A DNA stretch of 64,000 nucleotides from NCBI RefSeq assembly GCF_022846435.1, contig NZ_AP025627.1:3630001-3694000 (forward strand), given 5' to 3'. This DNA is from Parageobacillus sp. KH3-4. Lineage in GTDB: Bacteria; Bacillota; Bacilli; Bacillales; Anoxybacillaceae. The notes under the pieces were generated by a model. It saw nothing but the letters and a program-made list of their open reading frames with translations. It was not told the DNA's origin and searched no databases. Shown piece after piece: positions 1 to 7,707 of this stretch. Position 1 is the first letter of the stretch; each line of letters opens with the position of its first letter. Position numbers and translations under genes: made by a program.

Positions 1-450
1 GATTATTCGCCGAGTTATGAAGAACGATATGAAGGGTATTTACTTGCCTTGAAAGAACATGGAATTAAACCAAATGAAGATTTTATTTTCACAAACGCAG
101 AAGAAAAAGAAGAAGTCGTGCTCCAATATATTCAACAATTAAAAAAACAGCCAACCGCGTGGTTTTGCGCCAATGACGGATTAGGATTTCTCGTTAATTC
201 ATGCCTGCAACAGCACGGCATTCAAGTTCCAGACCAAGCATCCGTGTGTAGCTATGATAACGGACAGCTGTCCAAAATAGCGAAACCAAAAACAACAACT
301 GTCGACATTGATTTGGAACTGTATGGAAAAAGAGCAGTAGAACTACTGTTCTGGAGAATGGAGAATAAAAATGAACCGTTCCAAGAAATTCTGCTCTCAT
401 CCAAACTGATTAAAAGGGAGTCCACTGCATTAGCGCCAAAACAACTATGA
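1..450 (+). CDS. LacI-family transcriptional regulator, 3' part only
   Basis: The reading frame is open from the first base and ends at a TGA-type stop near 450, so the gene begins before the window. The visible 149 residues match the C-terminal half of the periplasmic-binding-like effector domain of LacI/GalR regulators: an AWFCANDGLGF strand-turn segment, a VPDQASVCSYDN segment, then a TTVDIDLELYGKRAVELLFWRM helix and a final ESTA-type strand. The DNA-binding helix-turn-helix would lie upstream and cannot be seen. Target genes and effector are unknown. A rho-independent terminator follows directly. Confidence 0.8.
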   Translation, partial: DYSPSYEERYEGYLLALKEHGIKPNEDFIFTNAEEKEEVVLQYIQQLKKQPTAWFCANDGLGFLVNSCLQQHGIQVPDQASVCSYDNGQLSKIAKPKTTTVDIDLELYGKRAVELLFWRMENKNEPFQEILLSSKLIKRESTALAPKQL

Positions 451-490
451 AATGGGCAAAAACACAGCGCCAGGCGCTTATGCTAGCACT

Positions 491-525
491 AAAAGCCTCT
501 TATCCTTTAGCAGGAGGCTTTTTTT
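491..525 (+). terminator. Rho-independent terminator after the LacI-type gene
   Basis: A GC-rich stem (AAGCCTC pairing with GAGGCTT) is followed by a run of seven T. It lies 40 bases after the stop codon. The remaining bases to 700 show no gene. Confidence 0.85.
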
Positions 526-707
526 CTACATGTTTTGATCTTCGTTTTGTCCCCTTACTTCATTCCCATCTTACTTGTTTTGTATCATCCATCGCCCTTC
601 CTTGTACACATCTTTGCGCATACTAAAGCCTAGCAGGCACGCTTGTCGGCGGAAATAGCCAGCGGGCATTCTTATTCAGCTGGAAAAAAAGCCGATACAA
701 ACACACC

Positions 708-748
708 AAAGGAGCAGAACGCAAAAGAGGAAAACGCTCTGCTCCTTT
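708..748 (-). terminator. Terminator of the macro-domain gene
   Basis: Inverted repeat AAAGGAGCAGA / TCTGCTCCTTT with a 19-nt loop. It abuts the stop codon of the macro-domain gene on the minus strand. Confidence 0.7.
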
Positions 749-1245
749 TAGGAAAGGTTGCCTTTTTCAGCGAATAACGCGATAAACGCTTCGTCAATAT
801 CAACAACGATGAATTCAATGTCTTTCACCGGCTCCAGCACTTCTTTGAAAATGGCGGCGACTTTTGTTTTGTCCAAATTTCCTACCCCTGTTCCCAAAGC
901 GGGAAGGGCCACTTTGTCAATTCCATGTTTTTGGCAATAATCGACTAAATTGTGTAAGCACGTTTTGACAATGTCATAAGAAGTTGCCCCTGTTGGCTCT
1001 TTCATCGTTACTAGATGAATAACGCGCTGAAACGGAAGGGTTCCCGCACGGGTGACATAAAGATCGCCGGGCTGCGGATTTTGTTCCTTGCAAACGTTGA
1101 TCGCTTCTTCTTCAATCTCGCGGCCGCCGGCTTTGCGAATCGCGGCCGCCACTCCTCCCCCCATCGGGCCGATTCCGTTTGCCGCGTTGCAAATATATGA
1201 AACATCTTCAAGCTTGGTAATGTCCCCATGCACTGCTTTGATCAC
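748..1245 (-). CDS. Macro-domain (ADP-ribose-binding) protein
   Basis: This 165-residue protein is essentially one macro domain. It starts VHGDITKLEDVSYICNAANG, which contains the Asn-containing ADP-ribose pocket, then has a glycine-rich GPMGGGVAAAIRKAGG loop and a second phosphate-binding loop LPALGTGVGN near residue 115. Macro domains bind ADP-ribose or hydrolyse ADP-ribose esters; whether this one is a hydrolase is not visible. The start is GTG at 1245, chosen because a GGGGGGA ribosome site lies just upstream. The gene is monocistronic with its own terminator. Confidence 0.85.
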   Translation of the reverse strand: MIKAVHGDITKLEDVSYICNAANGIGPMGGGVAAAIRKAGGREIEEEAINVCKEQNPQPGDLYVTRAGTLPFQRVIHLVTMKEPTGATSYDIVKTCLHNLVDYCQKHGIDKVALPALGTGVGNLDKTKVAAIFKEVLEPVKDIEFIVVDIDEAFIALFAEKGNLS

Positions 1246-1327
1246 GGCTATCCCCCCCTCGTATATCGTCAGTTGCTATTACAATTGTAACATGCAAGCT
1301 ATTATCTAAACAAAAAAATAATAAACA

Positions 1328-1362
1328 AACAAGCTACCCTGACAACAAGAGTAGCCTGCCAT
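1328..1362 (-). terminator. Putative terminator downstream of a gene relic
   Basis: Read on the minus strand, GCTAC and GTAGC arms enclose a loop and are followed by a T-rich tract. It lies 3' of the relic at 1383-1600. The relic near 8.9 kb also ends next to a hairpin with a TTGTTG-containing loop. Confidence 0.45.
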
Positions 1363-1382
1363 CTTCCCTTCTTCCGATGATA

Positions 1383-1597
1383 CTATCCACGCGCTTCGAT
1401 GATTGGTTCCAACGAATATTCTCCAGCCAAGTTCTTCGTGAATTTTTTTGCGATGAGGCGATAAGGGGCGCTGAGCGCTTGGGCGGTGGTCGATGTATTC
1501 CATGACGGTTTTGCGGCCAGTTGTTTTTTACATGTTTCCATCACTTCTTTAACAAAATAGCCTTTGACCATGTGACAAGCACCCATAAAATCTCCCG
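1383..1597 (-). pseudogene. Relic of an unidentified gene, copy A
   Basis: No intact gene is present. DNA at 1386-1421 and 1500-1560 is clearly similar to DNA at 8885-8920 and 9003-9060. The minus-strand translations of both end in a P-I-I-(E/K)-A-R-G motif, and an S-P-H-R-K-K motif seen in copy B is found here only in a different frame. That pattern fits a frameshifted C-terminal fragment. I do not recognise the parent family. It lies directly downstream of the MFS transporter stop codon. Confidence 0.5.
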
Positions 1598-2929
1598 TCA
1601 GCTTTCCGGCTCGGCAGGCGCCTGTGGCTTTACCTTTCGCAAAAAGAAAATGCCAAGGAGCACCATCAACAGCAACGATCCCATCGCCAACCGATTGGCA
1701 ATGTTTCCGTATGAATGGAGAAGGAGGGTAATGCTTCCATAAATCGCCGGACCGATGATGGCCGACACTTTTCCGGAAAAAGCGAACAGTCCGAAAAACT
1801 GCCCTTGCTTGTCTTTCGGAGAAAGTTCGACAATATATGTTCTCGAAGTGACCCACATCGCTCCTAAACTGACGCCGAACAAACTTCCAGCAAGCCAAAA
1901 AGAAAGCTTGGAAAAAGCAAACACCCCTATCGCCAGTGCAATGCACATCAAGATGCCGACATATAAAACCGCTTTTTTCGCCCCTTTGCTTCTCGTAATA
2001 TAGCCAAAAAGAAAGGAACCTATAATGCTAGAAACCGTGGAAACTAAATACAAAAGGATAAATTCCCCCGCCGTAAACCCGGCAATGACCTTGGCATAAA
2101 CGGACATGATGGCGATCGTCGTCGCTACAGCATCATTTAAAAAGAAATAAGCAATCATAAAAGTAAAAATGTGTTGGTACTTTTTCATTTCTTTCAACGT
2201 CGCATAAATATCCCGATAACCCGCAAAAAATCCAGTCTTCCGCTTTAGCGCAGCGGCTTCTTCTTTGACAAAGCAAAAAAGCGGTAAAGAAAAGAAGAGA
2301 AACAAAAGGGCGCTTGGAATAAAAGCCCGGTAGTAATCCTTTTCGCCAACAAACGGATACACGGCAAGCCCGACAAGCGTTCCGACATATCCGACGGCAA
2401 CGCCAAAACCGGAGATAAGCGGAATTTCCTGTTTATTCCCTAAACTAGAGATCATGGAATCGTAAAAAACAAGGCTCGAATGGTAAAAAAACTTTGCTGC
2501 GACAAATAAAAGCACTATTATTACAAAAGACGCCGGCAACCCAAAAATGAAATTCGCATGATTCGAATATCCGGCAACGCCCATGAGCAAAGTCGCCGCA
2601 ACCGAAAGAGCCGTAAATACCCCAAGCCATTTCTTTCTTTGCCCAGTCCGGTCAATCCATGTGCCGTATAAAGGAGAAAATACAACTAAAAAGAAAGAGG
2701 CTAACGCATTCGCATATGAAATAAACGTACTGGCGACCTGGTTCAAGCTCTCGCTTTTCCCCACCGTTTCCGAAACATAAAGCGGAAAAAAAATCGTATT
2801 CACATTTGAGGAAAAAATCGTATTCGCAAAATCATACAACGCCCACGATAAAACCGGCAAAGAAACATACAGTTTCCATCCCGGCTGCCTCTTTGTTTCA
2901 AAAGACAAGGCATCTTCTATCCTTTCCAC
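1598..2929 (-). CDS. MFS transporter, UMF1/Atg22-like
   Basis: A 443-residue integral membrane protein with about 12 hydrophobic segments. The N-terminal part carries LYDFANTIFSSNVNTIFFPLY, typical of the UMF1 (Atg22-like) branch of the major facilitator superfamily. An SPLYGTWIDRTGQRKKW loop between TM2 and TM3 corresponds to MFS motif A. A later SRTYIVELSPKDKQGQFFG loop is also characteristic. The substrate is unknown; relatives are often called permeases without proof. I chose GTG at 2929 because a GGGGGAAAGG ribosome site sits just before it; a longer in-frame TTG start at 2983 has none. Confidence 0.85.
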   Translation of the reverse strand: MERIEDALSFETKRQPGWKLYVSLPVLSWALYDFANTIFSSNVNTIFFPLYVSETVGKSESLNQVASTFISYANALASFFLVVFSPLYGTWIDRTGQRKKWLGVFTALSVAATLLMGVAGYSNHANFIFGLPASFVIIVLLFVAAKFFYHSSLVFYDSMISSLGNKQEIPLISGFGVAVGYVGTLVGLAVYPFVGEKDYYRAFIPSALLFLFFSLPLFCFVKEEAAALKRKTGFFAGYRDIYATLKEMKKYQHIFTFMIAYFFLNDAVATTIAIMSVYAKVIAGFTAGEFILLYLVSTVSSIIGSFLFGYITRSKGAKKAVLYVGILMCIALAIGVFAFSKLSFWLAGSLFGVSLGAMWVTSRTYIVELSPKDKQGQFFGLFAFSGKVSAIIGPAIYGSITLLLHSYGNIANRLAMGSLLLMVLLGIFFLRKVKPQAPAEPES

Positions 2930-3468
2930 TGCCTTTCCCCCATTCTTTCGATTATGGAACGGCCGGCAAACCCGCTTATTCAATATATAGATTACTTTAC
3001 ATATTTGGCGATTTTGTTTCGTTTATGTAAATTTTTACGAAAGAATGCCTCTCTGGCTTCCGAAAAATGATGCTTTGGATTTTTGTTAGAATATACATAA
3101 AATTTTAACAAATTTTTATGCATTTGTGTATTATCATTGTTTTCCGGCAATGAATGAAGGAAGAACATTACTGTAATCACAATGATATAAAGTTATCAAA
3201 CAAAACACTACGAAATACTTGATCTTGGTTTTGAACTTTAAATGATGACAGGCACCGAGCCTAATGACTGACGGACATGATCAAGACCACGCACCGTCGG
3301 CAAAATAGTATTTCAGGACATTCGAGCATGGCAAGTCAATCGTCTGTTCTTCTCCAGTCACTAAGGTGACGCGTACGTTTATTCACTTCCAATGCACAGA
3401 CACCAAAACCAAAAGTGAGCTATAATGAATGGTAGCAAAATACAAAACAAGATGGGTGATTGATAAAC
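2930..3468. other. Intergenic region with a pgcA relic and regulator promoter
   Basis: AT-rich sequence from 2985 to 3235 probably holds the promoter of the MFS gene but shows no convincing coding potential. From about 3240 to 3376 the minus strand carries a degraded phosphoglucomutase fragment, listed separately. A possible promoter for the downstream regulator has -10 TATAAT at 3421-3426 with only a weak -35 (CAGACA, 18-base spacer). Confidence 0.5.
3240..3376 (-). pseudogene. Degraded 3' fragment of a phosphoglucomutase/phosphomannomutase gene (pgcA-like)
   Basis: The minus-strand translation from about 3376 downward reads V-R-V-T-L-V-T-G-E-E, then I-D-L-P-C-S-N-V-L-K-Y-Y-F-A-D-G-A-W. This resembles the region just before the conserved RPSGTEPK loop at the C-terminus of bacterial alpha-phosphoglucomutases. 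Past the tryptophan the frame breaks at a TGA, and the expected RPSGTEP codons appear only as a scrambled match. Nothing upstream matches the rest of the 580-residue enzyme, so this is a remnant and not a gene. Confidence 0.5.
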
Positions 3469-5256
3469 ATGAAAATAAAAACGTTATTTATCGCTCCCTA
3501 CCCTGGCTTAAAAGAATTAGCCTTAACTCTTGCCAAAGAGCAACAATCATTGGACATTACAGTTGTACAAGGAGATTTGCAAGAGGCTATTCCTATTGCG
3601 AAGCAATACGAAAAAGAAGATTACGATATCATTATCAGCCGCGGCGGCACTGCGCAGTTACTGCGCCAGCATACATCGCTGCCAGTCATTGAAATAAAAG
3701 TATCGGGCTACGACATATTACGTATACTAACATTAGTCAAAGACTATCACACAAACCTTCGGATTATCGGGTTTACTAACATATGCCAGGGATTTGTTTC
3801 TGTGTCCAATCTTTTAGGTGTTCATATTCCCTATACCATTATCCATGATCAGAAAGAGGTAGCTGAGGCCGTTCGGCAAGCGAAAGCCGAAGGCGCCCAA
3901 ACCATTATCGGGGATACAATCACCTGCAAGACAGCCGAAGCAAACGGACTTCAGAGTATATTAATCACCTCAGGCAAAGAATCCGTCATTGAGGCATTTG
4001 AACAAGCAAAACAAACGTATCAAGCCATGAAAAACGCGGCGAAACAGGTAAAGTTATATAAACAATTACTGCAGAAAACAAAAATCCCTATAGCCATTTA
4101 TAACGAAAATGGCACCATCCAGTTTGCCAGCTCATCCTTTCAAAAAATATTGGCATTTACGAAAAACGATTCAGATGAATCGTCAATTTATGCGTATTTT
4201 CCGTTTCTCGACAATGCGTACAAACAATTATGCCAAGAAATAGAACCTGTTGAAATACAGTATGCTTACGCAATCAATGATGAATGGGTGCAATTGCGGC
4301 AAGGATATCTGAAAACCGATCAAAATGAAAACCAATATTATTTGCGTTTTTCCGAAAAAGACGATAATCAAGAGGAATACAGCCTATCGGTTACCGCCAT
4401 ACAGCCCATTATGACATCATTTTCGCAAATTGTTGGAAACAGCCACCCCATCCAGACGGTTATTCATCAAGGAAAAAAAGCTGCGATGCATGATGAACCA
4501 GTAGCGTTATACGGAGAAAAAGGCACTGGAAAAAAGACGCTAGCTGGGATCATTCATTGTGAGAGCAAGCAAAAAGACGAATTTTTATTGCTCGTCCGCA
4601 TCCTCGCAGATTATCGTGAGATTATCGACCATCTCAAATCCATTTTAGCTCATTCAGAAAAAGGGACATGTGTCTTACAAGGGGTCGAACATCTGCGATT
4701 AGAACATCAAGATGATGTAGCACAACTGATTCATGAGGCAAAAACGCGTACTATTTTTTTATTTGAGGACAGCCCAATTAATTTATTACGACAAAAAAAA
4801 TTATCCACTCACATTTTTAAACAATTTAAACAAAACCAAATTCGGTTACCATCCTTAAAAGAATATATGGAAGATTTAGATGAATATGTTCGAAAGTTTA
4901 TTGCCCAATATAACGTGAAATATGGAAAACAAATCGTAGGTGTACACGAAGAGGCGCTAAGGTGGCTGTATAGCCGCAATTGGAAAGACAACTTACAAGA
5001 ACTAAGCCATGTGATCGAACAAGCCATTCAGGTTGCCAATCACGAATATATCAGTAAAGAAGATTTAAACAATATTTTTAAAAATATAGATGACTACCAC
5101 CAACCGGGTTATTCATTCATTGATTTAAATAAACCGTTGGCCGAGATCGAAAAGGATATTATTTGGAAAGTACTTCAAGAAGAGGAAATGAATCAGACAA
5201 AAGCAGCAAAAAGATTAGGAATCAACAGAAGTACATTATGGAGAAAACTGAAATAA
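3469..5256 (+). CDS. PrpR_N / PAS / degenerate AAA+ / Fis-type HTH transcriptional regulator
   Basis: 595 residues. Residues 1-185 look like the PrpR_N sensor domain (LFIAPYPG start, IIISRGGTAQLLR, IEIKVSGYDILR), and 200-300 are PAS-like. Residues 317-520 are a shrunken AAA+ region with a Walker-A-like GEKGTGKKT near 349. The Walker B position reads CVLQGVEHL without the Asp-Glu pair, and no GAFTGA loop is present, so sigma54 activation looks lost. The last 22 residues are a Fis-type helix-turn-helix (NQTKAAKRLGINRSTLWRK). ATG 3469 is preferred to TTG 3460 because GGTGAT is well spaced. It probably controls the adjacent kdgT operon. Confidence 0.85.
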   Translation: MKIKTLFIAPYPGLKELALTLAKEQQSLDITVVQGDLQEAIPIAKQYEKEDYDIIISRGGTAQLLRQHTSLPVIEIKVSGYDILRILTLVKDYHTNLRIIGFTNICQGFVSVSNLLGVHIPYTIIHDQKEVAEAVRQAKAEGAQTIIGDTITCKTAEANGLQSILITSGKESVIEAFEQAKQTYQAMKNAAKQVKLYKQLLQKTKIPIAIYNENGTIQFASSSFQKILAFTKNDSDESSIYAYFPFLDNAYKQLCQEIEPVEIQYAYAINDEWVQLRQGYLKTDQNENQYYLRFSEKDDNQEEYSLSVTAIQPIMTSFSQIVGNSHPIQTVIHQGKKAAMHDEPVALYGEKGTGKKTLAGIIHCESKQKDEFLLLVRILADYREIIDHLKSILAHSEKGTCVLQGVEHLRLEHQDDVAQLIHEAKTRTIFLFEDSPINLLRQKKLSTHIFKQFKQNQIRLPSLKEYMEDLDEYVRKFIAQYNVKYGKQIVGVHEEALRWLYSRNWKDNLQELSHVIEQAIQVANHEYISKEDLNNIFKNIDDYHQPGYSFIDLNKPLAEIEKDIIWKVLQEEEMNQTKAAKRLGINRSTLWRKLK

Positions 5257-5285
5257 TGTTGCATAATGCAACATTATTTCAGTTT
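5245..5285. repeat. 41-nt perfect palindrome: terminator and possible operator
   Basis: Two 20-base arms (5245-5264 and 5266-5285) are exact reverse complements around a single central A. The stop codon of the regulator lies inside the left arm and a T run follows the right arm, so as RNA it is a strong terminator. As DNA the core reads TGTTGCAT-A-ATGCAACA, the sort of dyad bound by Fis-type regulator dimers. It ends 25 bases upstream of the candidate -35 of the kdgT operon. Confidence 0.7.
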
Positions 5286-5309
5286 TTTATTTACAAACCA
5301 AAAATATTG

Positions 5310-5338
5310 TTGATAAATAAAACAAAATTAAATAAAAT
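5310..5338 (+). promoter_or_regulatory. SigmaA-like promoter of the kdgT operon
   Basis: TTGATA at 5310-5315, a 17-base spacer and TAAAAT at 5333-5338; each box is one base from consensus. No TGGCAC-N5-TTGC sigma54 element was found between 5256 and 5419. Confidence 0.6.
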
Positions 5339-5342
5339 GAAA

Positions 5343-5357
5343 ATGTAAACGATTTCT
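5343..5357 (+). promoter_or_regulatory. cre site (CcpA operator)
   Basis: ATGTAAACGATTTCT matches the cre consensus WTGNAANCGNWNNCW at every position. It begins four bases after the -10 box, so bound CcpA would block initiation. This points to glucose repression of the sugar-acid operon. Confidence 0.75.
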
Positions 5358-5418
5358 ATATTCAGATTTTATAAAATTGTTTCATTTTTAAACATGAGTG
5401 TAAGGGGGAGAAGGAGAA

Positions 5419-6381
5419 ATGAAAATCAAGGCAATGTTGGATCGTATCCCAGGCGGAATGATGATCGTTCCGCTAATCTTAGGGGCAATCATCAACACAT
5501 TGTTTCCGACCGCATCGAAGACATTCGGTTCATTCACAGGTGCACTGCTGACAGGAGCGTTGCCAATCCTTGCTGTATTCTATGTGTGCATGGGGGCAAC
5601 GATTGATTTTAAAGCCACTCCGTATATCCTTAAAAAAGGAGGCGCGTTACTCCTCAGCAAAGTAGGCATCGCAGCAGTGGTCGGGATCATTGCCGCCCAA
5701 TTCCTCGGGGAAGGGATGATCAGCGGAGGGGTATTTGCAGGTTTGTCAGTGTTGGCGATCGTAGCAGCCATGAACGACACAAACGGCGGGTTGTACATGG
5801 CGTTGATGGGACAGTTTGGCAGAAAAGAGGACGTCGCGGCTTATTCGATCATGAGTTTGGAATCGGGGCCGTTCTTGACGATGGTAACACTTGGGATAGC
5901 AGGACTTTCCGCATTTCCTTGGCAAACTTTGGTAGGAGCGATTTTGCCGTTGGTAATCGGGATGATTCTTGGCAATTTGGATCGGGAGTTACGCGAATTT
6001 CTCGGCCGCGCAGTTCCAGTGTTAGTTCCATTTTTTGCGTTCGCACTAGGGGCTGGGCTAAACTTGCAGAACGTGTGGAAAGCTGGACTCGCAGGAATTT
6101 TGCTAGGAATCGCGGTCGTGCTCGTAACGGGTACGGTGCTTTGGGTAGTTGACCGGTTGACAGGCGGCAATGGAGTAGCCGGACTGGCGGCCGCTTCGAC
6201 AGCCGGCAATGCAGCGGGTGTCCCTGCGGCAGTTGCAGCAGCCAACTCTGCGTACGCTCCGGTAGCTCCCGCAGCCACTGCATTGGTCGCTTCCTGTGTC
6301 ATCGTCACCGCCATCTTGGTGCCAATCGTCACTGCTTGGTGGGCAAAGCGGGTCGGGGCAGGCGACCAGGCAAACGTTTGA
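5419..6381 (+). CDS. kdgT: 2-keto-3-deoxygluconate permease family transporter
   Basis: 320 residues, nearly all in about ten hydrophobic segments. The start ([19 protein letters not shown]), the [17 protein letters not shown] segment, the [19 protein letters not shown] segment and the alanine-rich [20 protein letters not shown] segment are hallmarks of the KdgT family of proton-coupled sugar-acid importers. ATG 5419 follows an AAGGGGGAGAAGGAG ribosome site. It is the first gene of a three-gene operon with a DUF1537 kinase and a PdxA-type dehydrogenase, so its real cargo may be a four-carbon sugar acid and not ketodeoxygluconate. Confidence 0.85.
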   Translation: MKIKAMLDRIPGGMMIVPLILGAIINTLFPTASKTFGSFTGALLTGALPILAVFYVCMGATIDFKATPYILKKGGALLLSKVGIAAVVGIIAAQFLGEGMISGGVFAGLSVLAIVAAMNDTNGGLYMALMGQFGRKEDVAAYSIMSLESGPFLTMVTLGIAGLSAFPWQTLVGAILPLVIGMILGNLDRELREFLGRAVPVLVPFFAFALGAGLNLQNVWKAGLAGILLGIAVVLVTGTVLWVVDRLTGGNGVAGLAAASTAGNAAGVPAAVAAANSAYAPVAPAATALVASCVIVTAILVPIVTAWWAKRVGAGDQANV

Positions 6382-6399
6382 TATACGGAGGGAGACTGG

Positions 6400-7707
6400 A
6401 TGAACAAACTAGCAATTATTGCCGATGACTTGACCGGCGCTTCCGATTCCGGGGTACAATTCGCCAGAAAGGGGCTTGTCACGCAGGTCTTGTTTGATCT
6501 GACCGGACTGTCTGGCGAGCGGGAAGTAGAGGTAATTGTGGTCGACACCGATAGCCGAGCGCTTCCCGCGCTTGATGCATACCAAAAGGTACAGGATGCA
6601 GCGAAAACATTACAAGAGATGGGATTTAACCAACTATACAAAAAAATCGATTCCACCCTTAGAGGAAATATAGGAGCGGAAATCGATGCCATTTATGATG
6701 CAATCAAACCGACATTTATGATTATCGCACCAGGTTATCCTAAAAACGGGAGAACCATTTATAAAGGGTATCATTTTTTACACGATACATTGCTACATGA
6801 AACAGAATTATCACGAGATCCGAAATGCCCGATAAAAGAATCTTATGTTCCCAGGTTAATTGCCAAGCAGACAGATCGCCCTATAGGGTTGATTGACTAT
6901 CAAACACTTCGTCTCGGATTTGACAAAGTCAAAGAACAGCTCGATCGCTATCGGGCAAACGGCATTCCTTACATTATTTTTGACTCCTTGAGCGAGGAAG
7001 ATTTACAGCGCATTGTCCGATACGTGTGCCGCATCAACGAAAAAGTCGTATGGGTCGGTTCGGCAGGCCTTGCCAATTATCTTCCCGAAGCAGAAGCATA
7101 TCGCCTGCAAAAATCAAAAAAAGCGGCCATGATTGAGCCAAACGAACGGCCCATCCTGCTAGTCGTAGGAAGTGTGAGCCAAGTATCCCGCAGACAGCTC
7201 GATCGTGCCCTTTCTTTAAAAAACGTGAAAGGAATACAGGTGGATTCCGTAAAACTCGTAAGCGATAACCAGTCCCGTTATGAGGAAATGGAAAAGGCCT
7301 TTCACCAGGCAGAAAACTGGGCAAAACAAGGATACCATATTGCCCTCTATTCCTCTGCTTCACCCAATGAAATAAAACAAGTACAGGCCATAGGTGAAGC
7401 CAACGGATGGAGCACTATAGAAATAAGCAATTTCATCGCCCAAAACCTAGGAGAGATCTCCGCTACATTAATTAATAAAGGGTATTTTGGAGCAATGATA
7501 TTAACGGGTGGCGATACGGCGAAATATGTATGCAATAACATTGGGGCGACAGGGTTTGAATTGTTAGATGAAGTCGAGCCAGGAGTGCCGATAGCGAAAC
7601 TAATTCATGAATCAAAGATGTATACAGTGACAAAGGCGGGAGCCTTTGGTTCGGAAAATACATTTATTCAAGCCATCCATCAATTACAAGGAGTAGATGT
7701 CAAATGA
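6400..7707 (+). CDS. dtnK: Four-carbon acid sugar kinase (DUF1537 family)
   Basis: 435 residues. The N-terminal domain begins LAIIADDLTGASDSGVQFA with the substrate-site Asp pair and continues with YKKIDSTLRGNIGAEIDA. The C-terminal nucleotide-binding domain has VVGSVSQVSRRQLD and ILTGGDTAKYV. Both domains define the DUF1537 kinases that phosphorylate four-carbon sugar acids such as D-threonate or D-erythronate with ATP. It starts 18 bases after kdgT behind a GGAGGGAGA ribosome site and overlaps the next gene by four bases. Pairing with a PdxA paralogue favours D-threonate 4-kinase; the symbol is inferred. Confidence 0.8.
   Translation: MNKLAIIADDLTGASDSGVQFARKGLVTQVLFDLTGLSGEREVEVIVVDTDSRALPALDAYQKVQDAAKTLQEMGFNQLYKKIDSTLRGNIGAEIDAIYDAIKPTFMIIAPGYPKNGRTIYKGYHFLHDTLLHETELSRDPKCPIKESYVPRLIAKQTDRPIGLIDYQTLRLGFDKVKEQLDRYRANGIPYIIFDSLSEEDLQRIVRYVCRINEKVVWVGSAGLANYLPEAEAYRLQKSKKAAMIEPNERPILLVVGSVSQVSRRQLDRALSLKNVKGIQVDSVKLVSDNQSRYEEMEKAFHQAENWAKQGYHIALYSSASPNEIKQVQAIGEANGWSTIEISNFIAQNLGEISATLINKGYFGAMILTGGDTAKYVCNNIGATGFELLDEVEPGVPIAKLIHESKMYTVTKAGAFGSENTFIQAIHQLQGVDVK

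Noticed and set aside
1383-1946. 187-codon minus-strand open frame
   Set aside because: Most of it overlaps the MFS transporter in another frame; only the last 70 codons, downstream of that gene, resemble the relic near 8.9 kb.
5841-6692. 283-codon minus-strand frame across kdgT and the kinase start
   Set aside because: Ser/Thr/Ala-rich translation typical of the antisense of a membrane protein gene; no ribosome site or family similarity.
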